The translations under genes were made by a program, and so were the position numbers. The notes under the pieces were generated by a model, which worked only from the letters and a program-made list of their open reading frames with translations, did no database searches and was not told where the DNA came from. From Prescottella equi (lineage in GTDB: Bacteria; Actinomycetota; Actinomycetes; Mycobacteriales; Mycobacteriaceae), in contig NZ_LWTX01000001.1 in assembly GCF_002094305.1 (NCBI RefSeq), positions 868,001 through 932,000 of the forward strand: DNA of 64,000 bases, written 5' to 3'. Below are positions 1 through 10,100 of this stretch, piece by piece. The first letter of the stretch is position 1. The number at the start of each line of letters is the position of its first letter.

Positions 1-492
1 GTGCGCTACTTCTACGACTGCGAGTTCATCGAGGATGGTCGCACAATCGAGCTGGTCTCGATCGGTGTGGTGTGCGAGGACGGGCGTGAGTTCTACGCCG
101 TCTCCACCGAGTTCGATCCGGACCGCGCCGGCAAGTGGGTGCGCCGCAACGTGCTGCCGAAGCTGCCCTCGCCGTCGTCGCCGGTCTGGAAGAGCCGCGC
201 ACGCATCCGTGACGACCTCATGAAGTTCCTGGTTCCCCGGCCGGGCATCGAACCGGAGCTGTGGGCATGGGTGGCGGCGTACGACCACGTCGTGCTGTGC
301 CAGCTGTGGGGCGCGATGACGGAGCTGCCGTCGTGCATGCCGCGCTACACCCGTGAACTGCGTCAGCACTGGGAGACGAACGGTTCCCCGCCGCTGCCGC
401 CGGTTCCCGACGACGCCCACGACGCGCTCGCCGACGCCCGGCACAACCTCGCGAAGTTCGAGGCGATCGAGGCGTTCCGCTCGGTCCGGTGA
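1..492 (+). CDS. RNase AS, DEDDh 3'-5' exoribonuclease (Rv2179c-like)
   Basis: A 163-residue protein that degrades RNA from the 3' end. The M. tuberculosis orthologue Rv2179c prefers adenylate-rich RNA. The DEDDh catalytic set is visible: D6 and E8 in the opening DCE motif, D95 in AAYD, then H140 and D145 in HDALAD. Length and the N-terminus, which begins (V/M)RYFYDCEF, match Rv2179c closely. The GTG at the first base of the window fits the start of that family, but nothing upstream is visible, so the ribosome site cannot be judged. It lies next to aroG, the same neighbour as in mycobacteria. Confidence 0.9.
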   Translation: MRYFYDCEFIEDGRTIELVSIGVVCEDGREFYAVSTEFDPDRAGKWVRRNVLPKLPSPSSPVWKSRARIRDDLMKFLVPRPGIEPELWAWVAAYDHVVLCQLWGAMTELPSCMPRYTRELRQHWETNGSPPLPPVPDDAHDALADARHNLAKFEAIEAFRSVR

Positions 493-1968
<1,476 letters not shown>

Positions 1969-1972
1969 CCCG

Positions 1973-2029
1973 AACAGCTGAAGGGTCCCTTCGTACGCTC
2001 GCAGCGCACGAAGGGACCCTTCAGCTGTT
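1973..2029. terminator. Bidirectional terminator between aroG and pknL
   Basis: A perfect 22-bp inverted repeat (arms 1973-1994 and 2008-2029, 13-base loop) lies between the two convergent stop codons. The right arm runs into TTTT on the plus strand, and the left arm is followed by a short T-run on neither side. It can serve transcription from both directions. Confidence 0.85.
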
Positions 2030-2040
2030 TTCGGGAATCG

Positions 2041-4089
2041 TCAGAGCAGGGATGTGATGGTGACGGTGCCGCCGGGGGCGACGCGGTCGCCGGCGCCGGG
2101 GCTCTGCGAGATGATCAGTGAGCGGTCCGAGCTGACGATCTGGCGTACCTCGTACTGCAGCCCCAGCTTGTCCAGTTCGGACTTGGCGGACGAGACCGAG
2201 CGGCCGAGCAGCGCCGGAACCTTCACGGCGTTCGACACCTTCAGCACGACGCTGGTACCGGCCTTGACGGACGTACCCGCCGCAGGATCGGTGCCGACGG
2301 CGTCGCCGGCGTCGATCTTGTCGTCGAAGACCTGCTGGACGTCGCGGACGGTGATGCCGACCGAGTCGAGCGCCTTGCGGGCCGCGTCCTCCGACATCCC
2401 CTCGACCCCGGGGACGTCGACCGGCGGTGCGCCCTTGCTGCGCAGCATCCGGACCTCGGAGCCCACCGAGAGCACGGTGCCCGGCGCGGGCTCGAGGGCG
2501 GCGATCCCGCCGACGGGAACCCGCGCGCTGAACGCCTCCCCACCGTCGACCGGCACGAAGGTGCGCTCGCGCAGGCTCGCCTCCACGGCCGCGACGTCGC
2601 CGCGGCCACCGACCTCGGGCACCGTCGGGCGCCCCAGCGAGACCAGCAGGACCACCGACGACCCGCGTGTCACGCGCTCACCGGCCGCGGGATCGGTGCC
2701 GACCGGCGTGTCGATCGCCACGGTGTCGGAGTACGCTCCGCGGGTCTCCACGCTCAGACCGGCCGCCTCGATCTGTGAGGTGGCGCCGGCCTTGTCTAGA
2801 CCGTCGACGGCCGGAATCGCAGCGTAGCGACCCGACCCGAGCCACCACCCACCGAAACCGAGCGCGCCGGCGACCAACAGGATCACCAGCAGCCACACCA
2901 GAACTGTCCGCCGCGAACCGTGCTGCGGCGATCCGGGCGCGCCGAAGGGGCGCCGGGCCGGCGGAGCGTCGAGCGGTGAGACATCGTCGTCGGCAGGCCG
3001 CGGCGTCACCGTCGTCACGACCTTGGTGTGCTGGACGCCGTCCGGGGAGGCTGCCGCCGGGGTGACCGTGGTCGGTGCGTCGGCGGCCGGGACGGGCCGA
3101 CTCCCGGGCTCGGCGTACGGTCCCGGCGCTCCGGGCGCGCGTGGTGTGACGGCCGTGGGCGTCGCGGACTGCTGCGCGGAGCGGCGCGGCGCGGGCACCC
3201 GGTAGTCCGGCAGCCCCAGCTGCGTACTCACCGTGCGCAGTTGCGCCGCCATCGCTCCGGCGTCGGCGAAGCGCTGCTCCGGATCGCGTTCGGTCGCGCG
3301 GACCACGAGGTCGTCGAACTCCGCCGGCACGCCGTCGATGACGGTGCTCGGCTCCGGGACGTCGTTGTCGATCCGCTGGTACGCGATCGACAGCGACGTG
3401 TCGCCCGTGAACGGCGTGGCGCCGGTCAGCATCTCGTACAGCAGCACCCCGGCCGCGTAGACGTCGCTGCGGGCATCCGCGGTCCCGGTGGTGACCTGCT
3501 CGGGTGACAAATATGCGGCAGTACCGAGGATCACGCTGCGCGACGTCGTGCCGGCCGCGGCGATCGCCCGGACCAGTCCGAAGTCGGCGATCTTCACGTC
3601 GCCGGAGTGCGAGATGAGGACGTTCTCGGGCTTGATGTCGCGGTGCACCAGGCCGGCGCGGTGCGCGACGGCGAGCGCCTCGAGCACCGGCCGCGCGACG
3701 GCGGCCGCGGCGTGCGGGGGCATGGGCCCGCGCTCGCGCAGCAGTTCGCGCAACGTGCCGCCCTCGACGAGCTCCATCACCAGGAAGGCGTGCTCGCCGT
3801 CGCTGCCCTGGTCGTGGACCGCCACCAGCCCGGGATGGGCCAGGCGGGCCACCGCCCGGGCCTCGAACTCGAACCGGGCCAGGAACTGCGGATCGGCGGC
3901 GAACTGCGGATCCATCACCTTGATCGCGACGGGGCGATCCAGACGCAGGTCCATGCCGCGATAGACGGTGGACATGCCGCCCCGCGCAATCGGCGCATCG
4001 ATGCGGTAGCGCCTGTCCAGCACCACACCGATCAACCGTCGACCTCCGGGATTCACGCTCGCGCCCCTCGCTTCCGTGCACAGATTCAT
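2041..4089 (-). CDS. pknL: PASTA-domain serine/threonine protein kinase PknL
   Basis: A 682-residue receptor-type kinase. The kinase domain covers roughly residues 25-290, with the ATP lysine K57 (VAIKV), HRD at 149-151 and DFG at 169-171. A Pro/Ala/Thr-rich linker (about 300-394) leads to one membrane segment (about 395-418). Four PASTA repeats then fill residues 425-682. The kinase domain closely matches M. tuberculosis PknL, but that protein lacks PASTA repeats; this architecture is like the corynebacterial form. PASTA domains bind peptidoglycan fragments or lipid II, so a cell-wall sensing role is inferred. A GTG at 4056 preceded by GAGGGG is a plausible alternative start that removes 11 residues. 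The divergent neighbour is the Rv2175c-like gene, a known PknL substrate in mycobacteria. Confidence 0.92.
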   Translation of the reverse strand: MNLCTEARGASVNPGGRRLIGVVLDRRYRIDAPIARGGMSTVYRGMDLRLDRPVAIKVMDPQFAADPQFLARFEFEARAVARLAHPGLVAVHDQGSDGEHAFLVMELVEGGTLRELLRERGPMPPHAAAAVARPVLEALAVAHRAGLVHRDIKPENVLISHSGDVKIADFGLVRAIAAAGTTSRSVILGTAAYLSPEQVTTGTADARSDVYAAGVLLYEMLTGATPFTGDTSLSIAYQRIDNDVPEPSTVIDGVPAEFDDLVVRATERDPEQRFADAGAMAAQLRTVSTQLGLPDYRVPAPRRSAQQSATPTAVTPRAPGAPGPYAEPGSRPVPAADAPTTVTPAAASPDGVQHTKVVTTVTPRPADDDVSPLDAPPARRPFGAPGSPQHGSRRTVLVWLLVILLVAGALGFGGWWLGSGRYAAIPAVDGLDKAGATSQIEAAGLSVETRGAYSDTVAIDTPVGTDPAAGERVTRGSSVVLLVSLGRPTVPEVGGRGDVAAVEASLRERTFVPVDGGEAFSARVPVGGIAALEPAPGTVLSVGSEVRMLRSKGAPPVDVPGVEGMSEDAARKALDSVGITVRDVQQVFDDKIDAGDAVGTDPAAGTSVKAGTSVVLKVSNAVKVPALLGRSVSSAKSELDKLGLQYEVRQIVSSDRSLIISQSPGAGDRVAPGGTVTITSLL

Positions 4090-4178
4090 CTCGATCGTAG
4101 TCAGCAGACGCCGCCCGACCCGATTCCACGGCGGGACCCTGGTCGTACCGTCTCCGCCGACCCGATAACGTTACGGGA

Positions 4179-4547
4179 GTGAGTGCTATCCCTTACTGCG
4201 ATGACGTGTTGGACCGCTCGATCCCGCTGCTTCAGTTGGCGGACGTGTCGAAGCAGATGGGCATCGTTGTCACCCACGTCCATCAGCTGCTGCGCGACCA
4301 CAAGCTGATCGCGGTCCGCCGCGACAGCGTCGTCGGTGTTCCCGAGGCGTTCTTCGGCGACGACGGCCAGCCGGTCCGGCTGCTGTCGGGCCTCATCGTC
4401 GTGCTGCGCGACGGCGGATTCGACGACGAGGAGATTCTGCGCTGGCTCTTCACCGAGGACGAGTCGCTGTCCGCCACGCCCATCGAGACGATGCACACCG
4501 ACCAGGCGCGTGAAGTGGTTCGCCGCGCCCAGTCGATGGCCTTCTGA
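4179..4547 (+). CDS. Rv2175c-like DNA-binding protein, probable PknL substrate
   Basis: A 122-residue protein with a predicted winged-helix core (about 15-60) and a C-terminus (QAREVVRRAQSMAF) nearly identical to that of M. tuberculosis Rv2175c. Rv2175c binds DNA and is phosphorylated by PknL on a threonine in its N-terminal tail. That tail is about 20 residues shorter here, so the equivalent phosphosite may be missing or moved. It is divergent from pknL, the same pairing as in mycobacteria. A TAACGT hexamer seven bases before the GTG suggests a nearly leaderless mRNA. No obvious target site is visible. Confidence 0.85.
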   Translation: MSAIPYCDDVLDRSIPLLQLADVSKQMGIVVTHVHQLLRDHKLIAVRRDSVVGVPEAFFGDDGQPVRLLSGLIVVLRDGGFDDEEILRWLFTEDESLSATPIETMHTDQAREVVRRAQSMAF

Positions 4548-4577
4548 CACAGCACCGCGTAGCGGCCGGGCGGCGGG

Positions 4578-5540
4578 TCAGACCTGTCGCCCGGCCGTAC
4601 CTGCTCTCGCCCGGGTGGCGCGCACCAGCAGCGGCAGCGCCACCGCGAGCCGTCGGCGCCTCGACACGACCGCGCGACGATCGAACACCCGGAACCCGCT
4701 GCGTTCCACCTCGTCGAGGATCTCCGAGTAGAGCGTGTAGGCCGCCCGGATGCCCGGCCGAGCCCGCGGATCGAGCATGTTCAGCCCCGGCTCGGCCTCG
4801 CGATAGAGCGCCCGGGTGAGGGCCGCGACGTGTCCCAGTGCTCGCCGCACTCGCGGATCGACGAGGCCCGTCTCCCGGCAGTGCCGCAGCAGCTCCGTGT
4901 CCACGCCGAACGCGGCCAGGTCGTCCGCCGGCAGATACACCCGGCCCCGCGCGAGATCCTCGCCGACGTCGCGCACGAAGTTCGTCAGCTGGAAGGCCTC
5001 GCCGAGCGCCGCGGCATGCGGCTTCGCCTCGTCGAGACGTGTCGTGGTGCCGAGGACCGGCAGCATCTGCAGCCCGATCACGACCGCCGATCCGTACATG
5101 TAGCGCCGCAATGTCGCCATGTCCGGGTACACGTCCTGGAAGTCCGGGGTGCCCGGGATGTCCATCCGCATCGAAGCGAGGAATGCGCGGAAGTACTCGA
5201 CCGGAATCGCGTACCGGTCGATGGTGTCCGCGACCGCCCGCACGACCGGCCCGGACCGGGGGTCGGTCACCGGACGTCCGGCGAGCGCGGCGGCGAGCTC
5301 GGCCTCGATTCGGTCGACCGCGGCGATCCGCTCGGCGGCCGGGTCGGCCGCGTTGTCGGCACTGTTCACGTCCACGACGTCGTCGACGGTGCGGGCGAAC
5401 CCGTACAGGGCGTGCACCGCCGGCCGCCGATCCGCGGGCAGCAGTCGCGTTGCGAGGTAGTACGTCCTACCGTGCTCGGCGGCGAGTTCACGGCACATCC
5501 GATAGGCCGCGCCCAGATCGGAGTCCCGTGGCGGTGTCAC
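4578..5540 (-). CDS. crtB: Phytoene synthase
   Basis: Joins two geranylgeranyl diphosphates head to head to make phytoene, the first committed carotenoid step. The 320-residue protein has the two aspartate-rich motifs of the squalene/phytoene synthase family, DDVVD (53-57) and RDVGED (190-195). The frame stays open far upstream, but the real start is the GTG at 5540. It overlaps the mptA stop codon by four bases (GTGA), which implies translational coupling. This is the last gene of the GGPP synthase, crtI, mptA, crtB operon. Confidence 0.93.
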   Translation of the reverse strand: MTPPRDSDLGAAYRMCRELAAEHGRTYYLATRLLPADRRPAVHALYGFARTVDDVVDVNSADNAADPAAERIAAVDRIEAELAAALAGRPVTDPRSGPVVRAVADTIDRYAIPVEYFRAFLASMRMDIPGTPDFQDVYPDMATLRRYMYGSAVVIGLQMLPVLGTTTRLDEAKPHAAALGEAFQLTNFVRDVGEDLARGRVYLPADDLAAFGVDTELLRHCRETGLVDPRVRRALGHVAALTRALYREAEPGLNMLDPRARPGIRAAYTLYSEILDEVERSGFRVFDRRAVVSRRRRLAVALPLLVRATRARAGTAGRQV

Positions 5541-7162
5541 AGCGGTGACGGGCGCCGATCGGGACCGCTGACCAGTGCCTCGGAGACGGCTGTGGCTTCC
5601 GGTGCCTCCGGCAGGCGGATGTCCGGTGTCGGCTCGGCGACCGACCGCAGTCGCAGCGGATCGACCGTCTTGAGGGACACCGCGGCCACGACCGCGACGA
5701 ACGTCGCGAGCGCGACATGCAGGAATGTGTAGAGGCCGATCGATCCGTCGGGCTGGAAGACGAGCATGAGCCACGTCGACAGGCCGACGAGGACCTGCAG
5801 GGTGCGGGTCGACATCGCGAAGCCCGCTGCGATCGCGAGCGGCCACGAGTAGTACCAGGGCAGGGCGGCCGGGGACAGGATCACGATCGCGACGAGGGCG
5901 ATGAGGATGCCCAGTACCGCGTCGCGTTCGGTGCGCCGGAAGCGCCACCACACCCAGACGAGGGTCGTGACGAGGGCGACCGCGCAGATGGCGCGGGTGA
6001 CCTCGAGGACCGGGGCCAGCGTCGCGCCGGTGAACCAGCCCGTGCCGACGGTCACGAGATGCGCCATGATCGTCGGCAGCGACAGCCAGTTGATGATCTT
6101 CGCGGACCCCTGCAGCGCCGTGAGCCAGCCGAGCCCGACACCTGCGACCGCCGACGCCGCGGTGAAGACCGCGACGAACACCGCGACACCGATGCCGGCC
6201 GTCTTCACGAACGATGCCAGCGGGGTGGCGGGCTCGCGGCCCTCGGCCTGGGCGCGCTCGCGTTCGTGGATCATCCAGATCCACACGATGAACGGCAGCG
6301 CGATCCCGGCCATCGCCTTGACCGCGACTCCGATCGCGATGACCGCCACCGCCGGAACATGCTTGCGATCGAGGGCCAGCGTGACGCCCGCGACCATGAG
6401 GCCGACCATGAGCAGCTCGTTGTGGACGCCGCCGACGAGGTGGATGAGGACCAGTGGATTGAGCACCGCGAGCCACAGCGCGATCGCCGGGTTGCCGCCC
6501 AACTGCCGGGCGAGGCGGGGCAGCGCCCACATCATCAGCGCGAGGCCCGGGAGCATCGTCAGGCGCAGCATCATGGTGCCGGCGATCACGTTGTCGCCGG
6601 TGAGGCTGGTGATGCCCTGGCCCAGCAGCAGCGAGATCGGCCCGTACGGCGCGGTCGTCGTGGTCCACACATTGCTGACGTTGTCGAGCAGGATGCCGGG
6701 GTTGGCGACCGGCCCCACCGCGTACGGGTCGAACCCGTCCCGCAGGAGCGCGCCCTGAGCCAGATACGAGTAGGCGTCGCGACTGAACATCGGCACCGCG
6801 AGGAGCATCGGGGCGGTCCAGATCGGCACCGTCCACATGAGGGCACGAACCCCGACCCGGCTCTTGATCGCGGAGCGGCCCAGTCGCACCCAGGCGGCAA
6901 CCATTGCGAGGACGCCCGCCCAGATGACTATCGTGGACAACACGTAGCCGTGCCCGAACCGCAGCCACGACAGGTTGGCGTCCTCGAGCAGAGGGTCGTG
7001 CCGGCGCACGCTGCCGGCACCGAAGCCGCCGAACGTGATCATCAGCGCGCCGATGAACCCGAGCACGGTGGCGTGGCCTTCGGGAGTGCGCAGATAGTCG
7101 CCGGCGGCGCGCAGCCACGAACGGTCGGACGCGGTGTCGAGGGGTCCGGAAGGGGCCGACAT
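5537..7162 (-). CDS. mptA: Alpha-(1->6)-mannopyranosyltransferase MptA
   Basis: A 541-residue polytopic membrane protein that extends the alpha-1,6-mannan core of lipomannan and lipoarabinomannan with polyprenyl-phosphomannose donors on the outer face of the membrane (GT-C fold). It matches Rv2174 through its length, including FSRDAYSYLAQG in the first large loop, which carries the catalytic acidic residue typical of GT-C enzymes, and about a dozen hydrophobic segments. The ATG at 7162 is chosen because GGGGGAGGA lies about 10 bases upstream; the frame upstream of that is only open, not coding. It sits between crtI and crtB in the same operon, which is unusual because its job is in envelope glycolipids. 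Confidence 0.92.
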   Translation of the reverse strand: MSAPSGPLDTASDRSWLRAAGDYLRTPEGHATVLGFIGALMITFGGFGAGSVRRHDPLLEDANLSWLRFGHGYVLSTIVIWAGVLAMVAAWVRLGRSAIKSRVGVRALMWTVPIWTAPMLLAVPMFSRDAYSYLAQGALLRDGFDPYAVGPVANPGILLDNVSNVWTTTTAPYGPISLLLGQGITSLTGDNVIAGTMMLRLTMLPGLALMMWALPRLARQLGGNPAIALWLAVLNPLVLIHLVGGVHNELLMVGLMVAGVTLALDRKHVPAVAVIAIGVAVKAMAGIALPFIVWIWMIHERERAQAEGREPATPLASFVKTAGIGVAVFVAVFTAASAVAGVGLGWLTALQGSAKIINWLSLPTIMAHLVTVGTGWFTGATLAPVLEVTRAICAVALVTTLVWVWWRFRRTERDAVLGILIALVAIVILSPAALPWYYSWPLAIAAGFAMSTRTLQVLVGLSTWLMLVFQPDGSIGLYTFLHVALATFVAVVAAVSLKTVDPLRLRSVAEPTPDIRLPEAPEATAVSEALVSGPDRRPSPL

Positions 7163-7247
7163 CGGTACAGATTCCTCCCCCGGATGAGGTGCTCGATCAC
7201 CGTCGGCCGACGCTGGACGGCCGCGCGGTACTGGACGGCTAGTCAGT

Positions 7248-8825
7248 TTAGTGTGTCCCACCGGAATGTTCGGCATGCAGTCCGGAACGCGGCTTCCGTC
7301 CGCGTCCGTCGATGCGTTCGGCGGCCAGTTTCCCCGACACGATCACCGTGGGGACGCCCACACCGGGCGTCGTGCCGGAGCCCGCCAGAACGGCGTTGAC
7401 CGGGTGTCGAGGCAGGTTTCGACGACGGAACGGCCCGGTCTGCCGGAACACGTGGGCGGCGGCGAACGGACTGCCCGCCGCCAAGCCCTGCGCGGCCCAC
7501 GTCCCGGGCGAGTCGATGTGATCAACGACATAACCGGCGGTGATGCCGCGGTAGCCGCGCTGCTCGAGGGTGCGGAGCAGTTCACGGGCGTACGGCCCGG
7601 CCAGGGCGTCCCACGCGAACGGGGCGCTGTCGAGATTGGGGCACGGTGCCAGCACCGACAGCGGTTCGTGCCGGAGGCCGTCGCGTTCGACCAGCAAACC
7701 CGGATCGGTCACCGCGGGTCGGGTGATCAGCAGCGACGGATCGCTCATCAACCGGCCGCGACCCGGCCGCGCCGCGATCTCGGCGAACGTGCGCTCCCAC
7801 TCGGCGCCGAAGTCGATCGTGTGGTGGTGCGGTGCGCCCCAGGCTGCCGAGACGTCGCACGGGACGGTGCCGTGCAGCACCACGGCGGACGGCGAGATCC
7901 GCAGCCGTCGGGACCGGCGGGCGGAGAGCAAGTCGTCGACGATCGGCAGGTCGGGAGTGAGCACCACGGCGTCGCACCCGAACGTCTCTCCGGCCGCGGT
8001 GCGCACCGCGTGTACCCGATCGCCGGACTGCTCGAGTGCCACCACCTCCGCCCCGAACTCGATCCGCCCACCTGCCGAGGTGAACGCGTCGGTCATCGCT
8101 TCGGCGATGGTGTGCATCCCGCCCTCGGGAAAGGAGACGCCCATCGAGGTGTCCATGTGCGCGATCGCGCCGTAGACGGCGAGAGCTTTCGCCGGCGCCA
8201 CCCCGGCGTAGAGGGCCTGGAACGTGAAGATCCGGCGTAGGCGGGGGTCGCGGATCCGGCGGGCGACCTGATTGCCCAGGCGGCCGAAGCCCCCCGCGGC
8301 GATCAGCCTGGCCAGGTCCGTCGCGGAGGCGCGCGTGGCGAACAGGTCCAGTGGGGAATCGAAGTTCGCGTCGATGAACGTGTCGAACTCGGCGTCGAAC
8401 ACGCGACCGAGCCAGCGGCGCAGTTCCAGGTACCGGCGCGCCTCGTCCGCCCCACAGACCCGGGTCACCTCCGCGACCATCCGATCCGGGTCCGAATGCA
8501 CGTCGATCGAGGAGCCGTCGGCGAACCGGGCGTGGTACGCGGGCGACAGGCGGTGCAGACGCAGGGGAGGCGTCGTCGTATCGAAGTCGGCGCCCACCGC
8601 GGCGAGGGCGTCGCGGACCAGTTCCGGCATGGTCAGCACGGTCGCGCCGTTGTCGATCACGTGGTCGGCGAATCGGTACGTCCCGACCCGGCCGCCCGGA
8701 TGATCGCTCCGTTCCAGGACCGTCACCTCGTGTCCGCTGCCGCGCAGATGGAGGGCGGCGGCCAATCCCGCCAGCCCGGCGCCCACCACCACGACCCGGT
8801 CCGTCGCCCCGGGTACGACGCGCAC
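7248..8825 (-). CDS. crtI: Phytoene desaturase
   Basis: An FAD-dependent desaturase of about 525 residues that introduces double bases into phytoene to make lycopene-type carotene. A dinucleotide-binding motif (GAGLAGLAAALHL) opens the protein, followed by LERSDHPGGRVGTY. The C-terminal FAD motif of the CrtI family is seen around SGTTPGVGVPTVIVSGKLAA. The start is uncertain: GTG at 8825 begins MRVVPGATDR, and an in-frame GTG at 8834 adds three residues. The gene begins 15-18 bases after the GGPP synthase stop codon and is followed after 85 bases by mptA. The number of desaturation steps cannot be told from sequence. Confidence 0.9.
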   Translation of the reverse strand: MRVVPGATDRVVVVGAGLAGLAAALHLRGSGHEVTVLERSDHPGGRVGTYRFADHVIDNGATVLTMPELVRDALAAVGADFDTTTPPLRLHRLSPAYHARFADGSSIDVHSDPDRMVAEVTRVCGADEARRYLELRRWLGRVFDAEFDTFIDANFDSPLDLFATRASATDLARLIAAGGFGRLGNQVARRIRDPRLRRIFTFQALYAGVAPAKALAVYGAIAHMDTSMGVSFPEGGMHTIAEAMTDAFTSAGGRIEFGAEVVALEQSGDRVHAVRTAAGETFGCDAVVLTPDLPIVDDLLSARRSRRLRISPSAVVLHGTVPCDVSAAWGAPHHHTIDFGAEWERTFAEIAARPGRGRLMSDPSLLITRPAVTDPGLLVERDGLRHEPLSVLAPCPNLDSAPFAWDALAGPYARELLRTLEQRGYRGITAGYVVDHIDSPGTWAAQGLAAGSPFAAAHVFRQTGPFRRRNLPRHPVNAVLAGSGTTPGVGVPTVIVSGKLAAERIDGRGRKPRSGLHAEHSGGTH

Positions 8826-8839
8826 GCCGACCACCGCGG

Positions 8840-10009
8840 TCAGGCGTCTCGTCGGGTGACCGCGATGGCCATCTCCCGCAGGCGCAGTTTGCCCTCGTCG
8901 GTGGCGGTACTGCCGTCGAGCGCACTGAGAGCGCTGTCGGTGAGCTCGCTGATGCGCCGCTCGGCGTCGTCGACGGCGCCGAGATCGGTGATGACCGAGC
9001 GCAGTGTCGCGACCTGGGCGTCGGACAGGTCGGTGCCGATCGACTCGCGTAGCAGCGCCGCGGCGGCCGGATCGGACGCGTCGGCCCGCTGCAGCGCTTC
9101 CGCGAACAGGACGGTGCGCTTGCCGGCGCGGAGATCGTCGCCGGACGGCTTGCCGGTGACCTCGGGGTCGCCGAACACGCCGAGCAGGTCGTCGCGCAAC
9201 TGGAACGCGATGCCGATGTCGGTGCCGAACGTCCGGTAGGCGGCGACGAGTGCGTCGTCCGCGCCGGCGAGCGCCGCGCCCAGGTGCAGCGGACGTTCGA
9301 TCGTGTAGGCGGCGGTCTTGTATCGGTCGACCCGCAACGCAGCTTCGACGGTCTCGTCGCCCCGGACCTCGCTGCTGATGTCGAGGAACTGGCCGCCGAG
9401 TACCTCGGTGCGCATGGCCGACCACACCGGCGAGATACGCGCCTGGGCGTCGGGCGACAGTCCCGCCTCCCGGATCATGTCGTCTGCCCATGCCAGCGCC
9501 AGATCGCCCAGCAGGATGGCGACTGCCCGGCCGAACTCCGCCGATCCGCCGCTCCAGTGGTGGGCACTGTGCTGGTCGGCGAACTCGACGTGCACGGTGG
9601 GGAAGCCGCGCCGCGTCGTCGAGGCGTCGATGATGTCGTCGTGGACCAGTGCGCACGCCTGCACCAGTTCGAGGGCCGACGCGGCCCGCAGCGCCGCCGG
9701 CGCTTCGGGCCCGGTGGCGTCCCCGCCGGCCCCGAGCCAGCCGGTCCAGACGAACATGGGACGCACCCGCTTGCCGCCGCGCAGCACGAAACTCTCGAGC
9801 GCGGCGACCGCCTCGGCGTAGCCGCCGCCGACGGTCTCGACCGTGCCGGCGCGCGAGGCGAAGAACTCCCGCAAGGCGTCCTCGACGGTATCGGTGAACG
9901 GTGGGACGGACGGCGAAGGGCGAGTGGACTCACCGGCTCCAGCGGACAGGACAGCCTCCAAATCGAGTTCTCGAAAAGCCTCCCGGCCAACCTTAGTGGT
10001 CCTCTCCAC
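8840..10009 (-). CDS. Geranylgeranyl diphosphate synthase (IdsA-type polyprenyl synthetase)
   Basis: A 389-residue trans-isoprenyl diphosphate synthase. It has the first aspartate-rich motif DDIID (124-128) with downstream RRG and the second DDLLGVFGD (273-281). It matches M. tuberculosis Rv2173 (IdsA2), with an N-terminal extension of about 40 residues. It likely makes C20 GGPP, which the coupled downstream crtB and crtI consume; product length is inferred from context. It is first in the operon. The GTG at 10009 gives the longest form, but an internal start preceded by GGGAGG is possible. It is divergent from metF across a 91-base gap that must hold both promoters. Confidence 0.9.
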   Translation of the reverse strand: MERTTKVGREAFRELDLEAVLSAGAGESTRPSPSVPPFTDTVEDALREFFASRAGTVETVGGGYAEAVAALESFVLRGGKRVRPMFVWTGWLGAGGDATGPEAPAALRAASALELVQACALVHDDIIDASTTRRGFPTVHVEFADQHSAHHWSGGSAEFGRAVAILLGDLALAWADDMIREAGLSPDAQARISPVWSAMRTEVLGGQFLDISSEVRGDETVEAALRVDRYKTAAYTIERPLHLGAALAGADDALVAAYRTFGTDIGIAFQLRDDLLGVFGDPEVTGKPSGDDLRAGKRTVLFAEALQRADASDPAAAALLRESIGTDLSDAQVATLRSVITDLGAVDDAERRISELTDSALSALDGSTATDEGKLRLREMAIAVTRRDA

Positions 10010-10088
10010 GGTCGCGTCGGGTGCTGCCCAGGTCCCGGCACGTGAGACGGGGAGCCGACGCGATGCGGTCCGACCAGTGCACTGAACC

Positions 10089-10094
10089 TATGCT
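10089..10094 (+). promoter_or_regulatory. -10 element for a leaderless metF mRNA
   Basis: TATGCT ends seven positions before the metF GTG at 10101, the TANNNT spacing of leaderless actinobacterial transcripts. No Shine-Dalgarno sequence is present in the short interval. Confidence 0.5.
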
Positions 10095-10100
10095 TGGCGG

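Noticed and set aside
4578-7118. An 846-codon frame ending in phytoene synthase
   Set aside because: The first two-thirds is an Arg-rich shadow of mptA; the gene starts at the GTG overlapping the mptA stop.
7248-9656. An 802-codon frame ending in phytoene desaturase
   Set aside because: The N-terminal part is a shadow of the GGPP synthase gene. The dinucleotide fold begins just after 8825.
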